NCBI RefSeq assembly: GCF_013344685.1
Contig: NZ_CP050137.1
Coordinates: 1,926,001-1,990,000, forward strand
Origin: Sphingomonas sp. CL5.1
GTDB taxonomy: Bacteria; Pseudomonadota; Alphaproteobacteria; Sphingomonadales; Sphingomonadaceae
Direction: 5' to 3'
DNA length: 64,000 nt
Positions 25,124 to 34,021 of the stretch are shown one piece after another; the stretch's first letter is position 1, and each line of letters starts with the position of its first letter. Below the pieces are notes generated by a model that was not told the DNA's origin, searched no databases, and saw nothing but the letters and a program-made list of their open reading frames with translations. The position numbers were made by a program, and so were the translations under genes.

Positions 25124-26353
25124 ATGGTCGGTGAGGAAGCGGCAACGTCGAGCGGGGCGGCAACCAGATCGCAGCCGCTGGCCGGGCTGAAGGTCATAGA
25201 CGCGGCGACCCTGTTCGCCGGGCCTGTCGCGGCGATGTTGCTGGGCGACTATGGCGCGGACGTGCTCAAGGTCGAGCACCCCCGTGGCGACCCCGCCAGG
25301 GGCCACGGCATGGGCGGCGCGGGCCATTCCGTGCTGTGGGCGCAAATGGGGCGCAACAAGCGGTCGGTCACGCTCAATATCGGCCGGCCCGAGGGCGCGG
25401 ATATCTTCAAGCGCCTCTGCCGCGATGCCGATATCGTGATCGAGAACTTCCGGCCGGGGACGCTCGAGCGCTGGGGACTCGGCTATGACGTGCTGTCCGC
25501 GATCAATCCGCGGCTGATCCTCGTGCGGGTCACGGGGTTCGGCCAGTTCGGTCCCTATGCGCGGCGGCCCGGCTTCGGCACGCTGGCGGAGGCGATGAGC
25601 GGTTTCGCCGCGATGACGGGCCAGCCGGATGGCCCGCCGACCTTGCCCCCCTTCGGCCTCGCCGATGGAATCACCGGCTTCGCGGCGGCCTTCGCTGCGA
25701 TGACGGCGGTGGAGAGCCGCCACCGGTCGGGGCGCGGCCAGGTCATCGACATCGCGCTGATCGAGCCGATCCTGACCATTCTCGGCGCGCACGCGACCGC
25801 CTATGACAAATACGGGACGATCCCGAAGCGGACCGGCAACCGCTCGCGGATGAACGCGCCGCGCAACACTTACCTTACGCGCGACGACAAGTGGGTCGCG
25901 ATCTCGACCTCGTCGACCTCGATCGCCGAGCGCCTGATGCGATTGGTGGGGGCGGAGGAGATGGTCACGCAGCCATGGTTCGCGTCCGCGTCCGGGCGCT
26001 ACCAGTATGTCGACGAGATCGATGCGCGAGTCGCCGCGTGGATACGCGTCCGCGACGCCGAAACGGTGGTTCGCGAGATGGAAGCGGCGGAAGCGGCGGT
26101 GGCGCCGATCTACACGATCGCCGACATCATGGAGGACCCGCAATATCGGGCTCTCGACACGATTACGCGTGTCCATGACGAAATCTTCGGCGATATCCGG
26201 ATGCAGAACGTCATGTTCCGCATGTCGGAGGACGCCGGCGCGATCCGTTTCACCGGCCGTCCGCTGGGCGGCGACAACGACGCCGTGCTCGGCGATGAGC
26301 TGGGCATCGGCGAGGAGGAGCGCGCCAGGCTCCGGCAGGCGGGCGTGATCTGA
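25124..26353 (+). CDS. CaiB/BaiF family CoA-transferase (class III)
   Basis: 409 residues from the ATG at 25124, nine bases after GGAG; an ATG two codons upstream is only three bases from it. Family signatures are LAGLKVIDAATLFAGPVAAMLLGDYGADVLKVE, including the catalytic Asp region further on (FGTLAEAMSGFAAMTGQPDGPP), and ENFRPGTLERWGLGYD. It transfers CoA between carboxylic acids in the cytosol. It is convergent with the citrate-synthase-like gene (three bases between stops) and divergent from the cyclase operon, with which it probably shares a pathway. Confidence 0.93.
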   Translation: MVGEEAATSSGAATRSQPLAGLKVIDAATLFAGPVAAMLLGDYGADVLKVEHPRGDPARGHGMGGAGHSVLWAQMGRNKRSVTLNIGRPEGADIFKRLCRDADIVIENFRPGTLERWGLGYDVLSAINPRLILVRVTGFGQFGPYARRPGFGTLAEAMSGFAAMTGQPDGPPTLPPFGLADGITGFAAAFAAMTAVESRHRSGRGQVIDIALIEPILTILGAHATAYDKYGTIPKRTGNRSRMNAPRNTYLTRDDKWVAISTSSTSIAERLMRLVGAEEMVTQPWFASASGRYQYVDEIDARVAAWIRVRDAETVVREMEAAEAAVAPIYTIADIMEDPQYRALDTITRVHDEIFGDIRMQNVMFRMSEDAGAIRFTGRPLGGDNDAVLGDELGIGEEERARLRQAGVI

Positions 26354-26356
26354 AGC

Positions 26357-27568
26357 TCAGTCGGTCGGGGTCGGCACCCGGCGGATCAGCTCGCGATGGT
26401 GCGTGGGGCGGGTCCGCATATCGGATTGGAACTGCTCGATCGAATGCGCGACCCAGCCCGCTGACCGCGCGAGCGGGAACAGGATGTCGGAATCGTCGAC
26501 GCCCAGCTTCAGGCTGACAAGGGCGCGCGCGAAGGGGAAGTCGGGCTGGAGCCCCGACCATTCGCGCATCAGCTCGATCGCCGACATCACCTTCTCAAGT
26601 TCCCGATCCGCCGGAAGCAGCGCGAAACAGCTGGCGAGCAGCGCCCGGGCGCGCGGGTCCTCGCCGTCATACTGGCGCGAGCCGAAGCCCGGCACATCGT
26701 CGCCATGCCGCAGCCGCCGCATGACCGGCTCGCGCGGATCGGCGCTCTCCGTGATCTCGGCGAGCAGGCGCCGCACCGAATAGGCGTAGCCGAACCAGCT
26801 CCGCCGCCCGGCGGCGACGAGCAGCCCGGCGGTCACCGTTCGCCAGGGGGTGACGCCGGTGCTCGCCAGCGCCCGAACCGCCCGCGCTGCCAGCTCCAGC
26901 CCGTGATCCGCCGTCAGCACGAGCAGCCGCCGGGTCAGGTCAAGCTGTGCCTCGTCAAGCTTGAGCGCCGCCCCGACGGTCTCGTGGATCGGCGTCTTCG
27001 CCGGCGCGGATTGCCCGAGCAGGATCGCGGCGAGCCATCGCATCGCGTCCGCGCCGGTCCGCGCCATGCCCTGCGGCGACAGGTCGAACGAACGCGGATT
27101 GGCGCCTTCGAGCAGGTGGAGCAGCGCGGTGGCCCGATCGATGCCGTTCTGCCCCATCATCGCGTTGGCGAGGCGCTCGAACTCATCCGTGGAGCGCGGG
27201 ACATCGTCGGTGAAGACCTCCGCCTCATCGACCTCCCACAGCAACGCCGCCGTCTGTTCGAGCGTCGCATGCTCCGCAAGCGCGATCGCGTTGTGCCCGC
27301 GATATGACGGCCCGGTCGCGTCGATGTGGGTGATCGCGGTCGTCGGACCCGCGCTCGACATGCGCGGACCGTTCTTCCGCGACATCTCGCGAAGCAGATC
27401 GGCCTTCAGATAGCGGCGCGCCCGCGATCCTCCCACGGGACGCGAGCGCAGCCCCTTGCGGCCGACGTACACGTAGAGCGTCGACAGGCTGACGCCGAGC
27501 ATCGTGGCCGCCTCGCTCGCGGAAACCCATTCCGCGTCATCCATTTGCTCGTCGATTTTGCCTCCCAT
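26357..27568 (-). CDS. citrate synthase-family enzyme with N-terminal helix-turn-helix
   Basis: 403 residues from the ATG at 27568; the start is not certain because the ribosome-binding site is weak, and a later ATG at 27544 is possible. About residues 9-60 are a MerR/excisionase-type helix-turn-helix (VSASEAATMLGVSLSTLYVYVGRKGLRSR, then a wing SRARRYLKADLLREM). The rest is citrate-synthase-like, with RGHNAIALAEHATLEQTAALLWE, the CoA region ADHGLELAARAVRALASTGV and the active-site stretch PGFGSRQYDGEDPRARAL. It may make or cleave a citrate-like CoA adduct, regulate, or both. It converges with the CoA-transferase gene. Confidence 0.85.
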   Translation of the reverse strand: MGGKIDEQMDDAEWVSASEAATMLGVSLSTLYVYVGRKGLRSRPVGGSRARRYLKADLLREMSRKNGPRMSSAGPTTAITHIDATGPSYRGHNAIALAEHATLEQTAALLWEVDEAEVFTDDVPRSTDEFERLANAMMGQNGIDRATALLHLLEGANPRSFDLSPQGMARTGADAMRWLAAILLGQSAPAKTPIHETVGAALKLDEAQLDLTRRLLVLTADHGLELAARAVRALASTGVTPWRTVTAGLLVAAGRRSWFGYAYSVRRLLAEITESADPREPVMRRLRHGDDVPGFGSRQYDGEDPRARALLASCFALLPADRELEKVMSAIELMREWSGLQPDFPFARALVSLKLGVDDSDILFPLARSAGWVAHSIEQFQSDMRTRPTHHRELIRRVPTPTD

Positions 27569-27653
27569 GGATCGAGTATGCCGGGGCAAGGCGCGTGGAT
27601 CAAGTTATAGGCGTGATAACCGCTAACCTAACATTAAATTGTAAAGATTGACT

Positions 27654-27669
27654 ATAACATCGTTATGAT
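27654..27669 (+). promoter_or_regulatory. ATAAC-N3-GTTAT palindrome and TATGAT box
   Basis: ATAAC (27654-27658) and GTTAT (27662-27666) form an inverted repeat overlapping a -10-like TATGAT (27664-27669). They lie in an unusually AT-rich island between the citrate-synthase-like and TonB-receptor genes. It could drive or control the TonB gene. No clean -35 at 17 bases is visible. Confidence 0.4.
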
Positions 27670-27751
27670 GACAAAAGCGCCTCGCAACCGGCACGGCTCG
27701 TCTCCAGTCAGGGAAAACGCGCCAACAGGCCGATGATTGGGGAGGAAGACG

Positions 27752-30700
27752 ATGCGCGGAAGGTTGGCTTCGGTATTGCTGGCAACGACCACTCTGGCTC
27801 TGGGACTCGCGCCCGGGATCGCGGCCGCGACCGGCTTGCCCCAGGATAATTCGCAACCCCCCGCCGTTCCGGCCGACGACGCCGCCCGCGTCGCCCAGCC
27901 CGGCGCGGCCGCCGGAAGCGCGCAGAACGATCCCTCCAGCGGCGAGATCGTCGTGACGGGTTCCCGCACCGTGACCAACGGATATTCGGCGCCGACGCCG
28001 GTGACCGTCCTCACCAGCGAGCTCCTGACCAATCAGCAGCCGCAGTCGCTGGCGCAGAGCCTGAGCCAGACGCCCGAGTTCCGCAATTCGGCGTCGCCGC
28101 AGGCCAATGGCACGGGCACGTCGGTCGGCAGCTCGCTGGGTGCCAGCTACCTCAACCTGCGTGGGCTCGGTCCGCAGCGGACGCTCGTCCTCCTCGACGG
28201 CCATCGCATCACGCCGACGTCGTTCCTTGGGCCGAGCGACATCGGCGTGCTGCCCGAAGGCCTGATCTCACGCGTTGACGTCGTGACGGGCGGCGCCTCG
28301 GCGGCCTATGGGTCGGATGCGATATCCGGTGTCGTCAACTTCGGCCTCGACACAAAGTTCACGGGCGTGAAGGGCGTCGCGCAGGCCGGCGTGTCCGAGC
28401 GCGGCGACAACGCCAACCGCAAGGTCGGGATCACCGCGGGCGCCGATGTTCTGGATGGCCGCGGCCACTTCGTGTTCAGCGCCGAATATTACGGCAACAA
28501 TGGCATCGCGAACGAATACGGTCGCGACTGGGCGCTCCGCAGCTACGGCATCATCGCCGTTCCCGGCGTGAACGATGCCAACAAGAGCCCGACCAATCCG
28601 AAGAGCGTCGTAGTACCGAACGTGCGCACCGCCAACGGCAGTTTCGGCGGCCTCATCACCAATACATCCCTGCGCGGGACGCAGTTCCTGCCGGGCGGAA
28701 CGCCGGCGCCGTTCAACTACGGTTCCTATCTCACCACCGCCACGATGGCGGGTGGTGATGGCGCCGATGCCTATTACGACCTTGCGTTGCAGCCCGATCA
28801 GCAGCGCGTCAACGTGTTCAGCCGCTTCGACTATAAGCTCACCGATGACATCAGCGCCTACGTGCAGGGGCTTTACGGCAGGGATCGGGTTATCTTCGTC
28901 TCCGGCCCGGCCGCCGAGCTCGGCAGCTCGCAATTCACGATATTCCGCGACAACGCCTTCCTGCCCGACACGATCAGGAACGCGATGACGACGGGCAACA
29001 TCCCGTCCTTCACCCTGGGCAGAGTCAGCCGTGACATCGGCCTGGTCCGCTACAACAATCTCAACCAGACACTCCAGTTCAACACGGGGATCAAGGGCCG
29101 CCTGGGCAACGGCTGGAAGTTCGACGTTTACTACTCGCACGGCGAAAACCGTGACCGGTCCCTGATCACGAACGCGCCCATTGTCACGAACCTGTATCGG
29201 GCGGCCGACGCGGTGGTGAATCCTGCGACGAATCAGATCGTCTGCCGCTCCACGCTGACCAATCCGGGCGACGGATGCGTGCCGCTCAACCTCTTCGGCG
29301 AGGGGTCGCCGTCGGCCGCCGCGATCCGCTATGTCACCGGCAACGAATACGCGCTGCAGAAGTTCGTCGAGGACTACGCCGGCGCTTCACTGTCGGGCGA
29401 TCTGTTCGCGCTGCCGGGTGGGCCGCTGTCGTTCGCACTCGGCGGCGAATACCGGCGGGATTCGGCACGGCAGACCGCGGACGCGCTATCCACAGCGACG
29501 GTTCCGACCAACACCGGCATCCAGGGCCTTCCCTCGACGATCGCCGGCAAGGTCGGTTACTACGACCGCGGCAATCTGCAGAATTTCTACGGCTCCACGC
29601 ATGTCGCCGAAGGCTTCCTCGAGCTTCTCGCGCCGATCGTGCGTGACCTCCCGGCGATCCATTCTCTCGAGCTCAACGGCGCGGTGCGCTACGCGAACTA
29701 CAAGAGCAGCGGCGGAGTCGTGACCTACAAGGCCGGCGTGGTCTACGAGCCGTTCGACTTCCTGCGGCTGCGCGCCACGCGCTCGCGCGACATCCGGGCG
29801 CCATCCTTGTTCGAACAATATCTGGCGCCGAGCCCCGCCTCGACCGGCGGGCCGGTCACCGATCCGTTCAACAACAACCGGGTGTCGCCGCAGATCATCG
29901 TGATCGTCGCGGGCAATCCGAACCTGGTCCCCGAGAAGGCTGACACGACCAGCTTCGGCGGGGTGCTCAAGCCGGCGTTCCTCCCCGGCTTTGGCCTGTC
30001 CATCGACTATTGGCGCGTCAACATCCGTAACGCCATCAGCCAGCTGTTCCTGAGCACACCGGTGAGCAACGCCCAGCTGCTGATCAACCAGTGCTTCGCG
30101 GGCAACACCGCTTTGTGCGGCGCCATCGGCCGCACTGACGGCGTCATCAGCTCGGTGAACAACACCTATTTCAACATCAGCCGCTTCGTCGCCTCCGGCG
30201 TGGACTTCGAGCTGAACTACCGCGTCCCGATCGCGGCGAGCGACACCAGCCTTTCGTTCCGCGCGGTCGCCTCGTACCTCCACGAACTGTCCAGCCAACT
30301 GCCCGGCGGCCTGGTGATCGATCGTGCCGGCGACAACGGCCAGTCGGCCGCTGGCAGTCCCCATTGGCAGGGGACCTTCAGCGCCCAGGCCGAGCACGGC
30401 CCGCTCTCGCTCTTCGTGCAGGAACGCTACATCGGCGGCGGAACGCTCGACAACACATTCACGCCGAGCGACATCAACATCAACCGGGTTCCCGCCGTCT
30501 GGTATACCGACCTTACGCTGCGGCTTCGCGTGCCGACGGTCTCGCGCTCCGCGGAGTTTTTCCTGACCGTGAACAACCTCTTCGATCGCGATCCGCCGAT
30601 CGACCCGCGATTTGCCAACTTCGGCACCGTGCCGACGAACCGGAGCCTGTACGACGTGGTGGGCCGCCAGTTCACCAGCGGAATCCGTTTCAGGTTCTAG
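27752..30700 (+). CDS. TonB-dependent outer-membrane receptor (large, oar-type plug)
   Basis: 982 residues from the ATG at 27752, preceded by GGGGAGGAAG. The signal peptide ends near GIAAATG. GEIVVTGSRTV is the TonB-box region. The plug contains LNLRGLGPQRTLVLLDGHR and VDVVTGGASAAYGSDAISGVVNF, typical of the long receptors of sphingomonads. The barrel ends RQFTSGIRFRF. The length is usual for this subgroup (about 950-1000). Two cysteine pairs occur in the extracellular part (IVCRSTLTNPGDGCV and NQCFAGNTALCG). It probably imports the substrate of the neighbouring CoA-dependent pathway. Confidence 0.93.
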   Translation: MRGRLASVLLATTTLALGLAPGIAAATGLPQDNSQPPAVPADDAARVAQPGAAAGSAQNDPSSGEIVVTGSRTVTNGYSAPTPVTVLTSELLTNQQPQSLAQSLSQTPEFRNSASPQANGTGTSVGSSLGASYLNLRGLGPQRTLVLLDGHRITPTSFLGPSDIGVLPEGLISRVDVVTGGASAAYGSDAISGVVNFGLDTKFTGVKGVAQAGVSERGDNANRKVGITAGADVLDGRGHFVFSAEYYGNNGIANEYGRDWALRSYGIIAVPGVNDANKSPTNPKSVVVPNVRTANGSFGGLITNTSLRGTQFLPGGTPAPFNYGSYLTTATMAGGDGADAYYDLALQPDQQRVNVFSRFDYKLTDDISAYVQGLYGRDRVIFVSGPAAELGSSQFTIFRDNAFLPDTIRNAMTTGNIPSFTLGRVSRDIGLVRYNNLNQTLQFNTGIKGRLGNGWKFDVYYSHGENRDRSLITNAPIVTNLYRAADAVVNPATNQIVCRSTLTNPGDGCVPLNLFGEGSPSAAAIRYVTGNEYALQKFVEDYAGASLSGDLFALPGGPLSFALGGEYRRDSARQTADALSTATVPTNTGIQGLPSTIAGKVGYYDRGNLQNFYGSTHVAEGFLELLAPIVRDLPAIHSLELNGAVRYANYKSSGGVVTYKAGVVYEPFDFLRLRATRSRDIRAPSLFEQYLAPSPASTGGPVTDPFNNNRVSPQIIVIVAGNPNLVPEKADTTSFGGVLKPAFLPGFGLSIDYWRVNIRNAISQLFLSTPVSNAQLLINQCFAGNTALCGAIGRTDGVISSVNNTYFNISRFVASGVDFELNYRVPIAASDTSLSFRAVASYLHELSSQLPGGLVIDRAGDNGQSAAGSPHWQGTFSAQAEHGPLSLFVQERYIGGGTLDNTFTPSDININRVPAVWYTDLTLRLRVPTVSRSAEFFLTVNNLFDRDPPIDPRFANFGTVPTNRSLYDVVGRQFTSGIRFRF

Positions 30701-30706
30701 CTGCGT

Positions 30707-30737
30707 CAGGGCGAACGACGGCGGGTGTTCGCGCCTG
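30707..30737. terminator. possible terminator hairpin between convergent genes
   Basis: GCGAAC (30711-30716) pairs with GTTCGC (30727-30732), extended by CAGG and CCTG after a one-base bulge. It lies between the stops of the TonB receptor and the TolC-type gene. There is no clear T-tract on either side, so efficiency is doubtful. Confidence 0.35.
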
Positions 30738-30808
30738 GCGGACATCCGCGTCGCGGCGGCAGGTGGCAACCGCCCGAACTGGATCGATCGCGGACGTCCT
30801 TCGGGAAA

Positions 30809-32074
30809 TCAGCGTCCAATGAGCGCCAGCAGGCGGTGGGCTGCAACGATCCGGTCGCTATGCGCCTTCGCTTCGTTGACCGCAGCCGCGGTCGCCTCGC
30901 GTTCGGCATCGAGCAGATCTAGCTGGGGCCTCATGCCGACGCGGACTTCGTGGCGGATGCTGTCGCGGGCCTGTGCCGCGGCGAGGGCCTGCTGGGTGGC
31001 GGCGGTTTCGACCAGGCTCGCCGACCGTACCCCCTGAAAGGCGCTGATCGTCTGCTCGTCGACGGCGGCGCGCGCGACGCGCACGCGCGCGTCGGCGGCT
31101 TTTACCGCGCTGTCCGATTCCGTGATCCTGGCGGAGACCCGGCCTCCGGAGAATAACTGCCAGCGCGCCCGCACACCGAAAGTGGCGGCATCGGAACGAT
31201 AGTCGGGGAAGAACTGGTCGCGCACTGTCGCCCCCTCGGCAAAAGCGCCGATCGTGGGCAGGCGTTCGGCCCGAGCGCCGCGTGCGCCGGCACGGGCGGC
31301 GTCGAGCGCGGCTTCGGCCTGGGCGAGGGCGGGGTTGTTCGCGCGCGCGCTGTCGAGCGCTTCGTCGAGCGTGGCGGGCAGGGCCGGGCTTGCCGGAATG
31401 GGTTGAAGGTCCTGCGGCGTCAGACCCGTCAGGTTGGCGAACCGCGCCTGGGCCGAAACGGCAAAGCTCCGCGCCCCTTCGAGGGCGGCCTGTGCTTCGG
31501 CAAGGCGGGCGGCCGCCTGGGCGACGTCGGTGTTGGGGCTTTCGCCAGCCTTGAAGCGGAGCCGGGCCTGGCGCTGGATCTCCTCCATCTGGGCGACCAT
31601 CTGCTCATAGAGCGCCACCATGCGGTGCGTGGTCAGCACCTCGCCATAAGCCTGGACCGTCGCGACGACGATCTGGCTGCGCGTCATGGTTTCACCGGCG
31701 CGTGCCGCTTTGCTGCCGGCTCTCGCCTGCGCGATCCCGGCGCTGACCCGGCCACCCGTATAGAGGGGCTGCTCGATGGTGAGCTGTGCCGCGCGCGGCG
31801 TGACATTGGCCGCCGGAAGCCCGAAAAATCCCTGCGGATCGAGCCGTCCATAGCCGATCATCCCGCTCAACGTCGCGCTGGGAAGTCCCTGGCCCCGCGC
31901 TTCCCTGATCCGGGCATCGGCGGCATCGGCATCGGCCCGCGCGGCTTCGATCTCAGGCGCATGGTCCATGGCCGCCGCGACCGCCTCTTCGAGCGTCGTC
32001 GCCTGCGCCGGCATGGCGACATTCGCCGGCGGGCAAGCGAGCAAGACGAGGGAAATCGCCTGCTTGAGCGTCAT
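30809..32074 (-). CDS. TolC-family outer-membrane efflux channel
   Basis: 421 residues from the ATG at 32074, which overlaps the stop of the YgaP-like gene (ATGA). A signal peptide ends near PAQATTLEEAV. The internal duplication of the family is visible: QLTIEQPLYTGGRVSAGIAQAR in the first half and RARWQLFSGGRVSARITESD in the second. Long coiled-coil helices and a RHEVRVGMRPQLDLLDAE motif are also present. It forms a trimeric tunnel. No pump gene accompanies it on this strand; the adaptor and RND pump it should serve lie in the divergent operon. Confidence 0.92.
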   Translation of the reverse strand: MTLKQAISLVLLACPPANVAMPAQATTLEEAVAAAMDHAPEIEAARADADAADARIREARGQGLPSATLSGMIGYGRLDPQGFFGLPAANVTPRAAQLTIEQPLYTGGRVSAGIAQARAGSKAARAGETMTRSQIVVATVQAYGEVLTTHRMVALYEQMVAQMEEIQRQARLRFKAGESPNTDVAQAAARLAEAQAALEGARSFAVSAQARFANLTGLTPQDLQPIPASPALPATLDEALDSARANNPALAQAEAALDAARAGARGARAERLPTIGAFAEGATVRDQFFPDYRSDAATFGVRARWQLFSGGRVSARITESDSAVKAADARVRVARAAVDEQTISAFQGVRSASLVETAATQQALAAAQARDSIRHEVRVGMRPQLDLLDAEREATAAAVNEAKAHSDRIVAAHRLLALIGR

Positions 32075-32277
32075 TTGAAGGCGGTCCCCGGACGGACGCC
32101 GAATGCCTTGAACGCCATGGCGGCGGGGCAGAAGCCGGTGAAGCTCGCCTGAAGCATGTTGAGGCCGGCGAATGCGGTGAGCGCGATCCACCACGGATGC
32201 ACGGTCAGCGACAGGACGACGCCGAGCAGAACGACACAGCCGGCGAACGCCATCACGGCACGATCGAGGGTCATCAT
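32071..32277 (-). CDS. YgaP-type transmembrane protein (DUF2892)
   Basis: 68 residues: MMTLDRAVMAFAGCVVLLGVV, a second helix WWIALTAFAGLNMLQASFTGF, then CPAAMAFKAFGV. This two-helix domain is the membrane part of E. coli YgaP, where it is fused to a rhodanese. Here the rhodanese is encoded separately in the divergent operon. AAGGAG precedes the double ATG by four bases. It lies between SQR and the TolC-type gene and probably acts in sulfane-sulfur handling at the inner membrane. Confidence 0.9.
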   Translation of the reverse strand: MMTLDRAVMAFAGCVVLLGVVLSLTVHPWWIALTAFAGLNMLQASFTGFCPAAMAFKAFGVRPGTAFK

Positions 32278-32310
32278 CTCACTCCTTCGCTCGAGGAATC
32301 GGAAACCGGA

Positions 32311-33588
32311 TCAGAAACGCAGCTTGCGGATGCCCATCGCGTGCATGACGAACTTTTCGTAGAATGGCTCGCCCTCGCCCTTGCGGACCTTGCGCAGGAA
32401 ATATTTCTCGAAGCCGATCTTGGCCAAATGGACCCATTTGCCGCTGGACGACCAGTTGACGTTGCGCGGCGGGATCTGGGGCTGGGCGACGAAGGCGACG
32501 CCGCCATCGCCGAAATCGGCGAGGCAGACCGCGTTCCACGTAGCTTCGGCGGTCGGCGCCTTCCCTTCGAGGATCGACGCGACGTTGGCGGCGATCGCCG
32601 TGACCATGGATTCGATCATGAAGCCGGTCTTGGGCACGCCCACGGGCACCGGGGTCGGCCCCGTCGGCGGGATGGCGACACAGACGCCGAGCGCGAAGAT
32701 TTCGGGGAAAGCTGGATTGCGCTGATGCTTGTCGACGATGATGAAGCCGCGCGGGTTGGTCAGCCCCTCGATATTGCTGACCGCGGGCACGCCCCGGAAC
32801 GCCGGAAGCATCATCGAGAAACCGAAGGGCAGATCGTGCGCCTTCCTGACCGAGCCGTCCTCGCCGACTTCCTCGACGTGCATGACGCCGGGATCGACCC
32901 TGGTCACGCGGGCATTGGTGATCCATTTGATATGGCGGTCGCGCAGCTCGCTTTCGAGCAGCGACTTGGTGTCGCCGACGCCATCGAGGCCGAGATGGCC
33001 GATATACGGCTCGGCGGTGACAAAGGTCATCGGCACCCGGTCGCGAATCTTGCGACGGCGCAGCTCGGTGTCGAGGATCAGCGCGAATTCGTAAGCCGGG
33101 CCGTAGCAGGACGCGCCCTGCACAGCGCCAACGACGATGGGGCCGGGATTCTTCACGAACGCGTCGAAGGCATCGGCCGCCTCGGCGGCATGGGCGGTCT
33201 GGCAGACCGACGCGGTATGGCCTTGCGGCCCGAGGCCCTCGATTTCGTCGAACGCAAGTTCGGGGCCGGTCGCGATTACAAGATAATCGTAAGTGATTGA
33301 TGTTCCGTCATTGAGCTCGAGTCGTTTTTCGCTCGCATGGAGACGCCTGGCGCCGACGGAGGTGAAGCCGATCCTCTTTTTCGCGAACACCGGCGGGAGG
33401 CGGACCTGGATAGCCTCCGGCTCGCGCCAGCGTACCGCGACCCACGGGTTCGAGGGGATGAAGCTGTACATATCCGTGTCGGACACGGTCATCACGTCCG
33501 CGAGGTCCTTGACGGCGGCCTTGATCTCATAGGAGGCGATCGTGCCCCCCAGGCCCGCGCCCAGCACAACGATCAACGGCCTGCCCAT
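32311..33588 (-). CDS. sqr: sulfide:quinone oxidoreductase (SQR)
   Basis: 425 residues from an ATG at 33588, seven bases after GAGGAGGG. FAD motif VVLGAGLGG opens the protein, with SFIPSNPWVAVRW and DYLVIATGPE further on. The two cysteines of the SQR redox site are present: C161 in GAVQGASCYGPAYEF and C355 in NAVCLADFGDGG. C129 could be the third cysteine. The enzyme oxidises sulfide to sulfane sulfur at the membrane and reduces quinone. The C-terminal amphipathic FEKYFLRKVRKGEG segment fits membrane attachment. It heads the operon with YgaP-type and TolC-type genes. Confidence 0.92.
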   Translation of the reverse strand: MGRPLIVVLGAGLGGTIASYEIKAAVKDLADVMTVSDTDMYSFIPSNPWVAVRWREPEAIQVRLPPVFAKKRIGFTSVGARRLHASEKRLELNDGTSITYDYLVIATGPELAFDEIEGLGPQGHTASVCQTAHAAEAADAFDAFVKNPGPIVVGAVQGASCYGPAYEFALILDTELRRRKIRDRVPMTFVTAEPYIGHLGLDGVGDTKSLLESELRDRHIKWITNARVTRVDPGVMHVEEVGEDGSVRKAHDLPFGFSMMLPAFRGVPAVSNIEGLTNPRGFIIVDKHQRNPAFPEIFALGVCVAIPPTGPTPVPVGVPKTGFMIESMVTAIAANVASILEGKAPTAEATWNAVCLADFGDGGVAFVAQPQIPPRNVNWSSSGKWVHLAKIGFEKYFLRKVRKGEGEPFYEKFVMHAMGIRKLRF

Positions 33589-33614
33589 CTGCGATCCCTC
33601 CTCATTCAACATCA

Positions 33615-33643
33615 TTGACTAATATAATCATTACACGTTATAT
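33615..33643 (+). promoter_or_regulatory. promoter and inverted-repeat operator between sqr and rhodanese operons
   Basis: TTGACT (33615-33620), 17 bases, TTATAT (33638-33643) is a well-formed sigma-70 promoter for the rhodanese operon. ATATAA (33622-33627) and TTATAT (33638-33643) form a perfect inverted repeat with a ten-base spacer, and its left half could be a -10 element for sqr on the other strand. Such AT-rich palindromes are typical ArsR-family (SqrR/BigR-like) operators. Binding by the ArsR protein encoded at the end of this operon is inferred. Confidence 0.65.
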
Positions 33644-33670
33644 GCAATCTACAAACTGTGAGAGGCTCTC

Positions 33671-34009
33671 ATGCTCGGATTCAGGAAACGCGAGGCGCAT
33701 CGCGAGATCGGCCCCGGAGAATTGCACGCCATGCTGGAGGACGGCACGGTGCTGCTGATCGACGTGCGTGAGCCGGGCGAGTTCGCCGCCGGCCACATTC
33801 CGGGCGCGGTGAACATGCCGCTGTCGGCCTTTTCACCTGATGACGTCCCCGATCCCGAGGGTCGGACGGTCGTGCTGCAATGCGCGGGCGGGCGGCGTTC
33901 CGGGCAAGCGCTCGACCAGTGCGCGGCCGCGCAAGCGGCGATCGACACGCATCTCGCGGGCGGCATCGGCGCATGGAAAGATGCCGGATTGCCGGTGGTC
34001 GGCGGCTGA
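33671..34009 (+). CDS. rhodanese-like sulfurtransferase
   Basis: 112 residues, a single rhodanese domain with LLIDVREPGEFAAGHIPGA (CDC25/rhodanese N-terminal motif). The active-site loop is QCAGGRRS, with C71 as the persulfide carrier. It lacks the membrane helices of YgaP, which are encoded separately across the divergent promoter. It would accept sulfane sulfur made by SQR and pass it to thiols. First gene of the rhodanese-adaptor-RND-ArsR operon. Confidence 0.93.
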   Translation: MLGFRKREAHREIGPGELHAMLEDGTVLLIDVREPGEFAAGHIPGAVNMPLSAFSPDDVPDPEGRTVVLQCAGGRRSGQALDQCAAAQAAIDTHLAGGIGAWKDAGLPVVGG

Positions 34010-34021
34010 GCGCGGAAAAGA

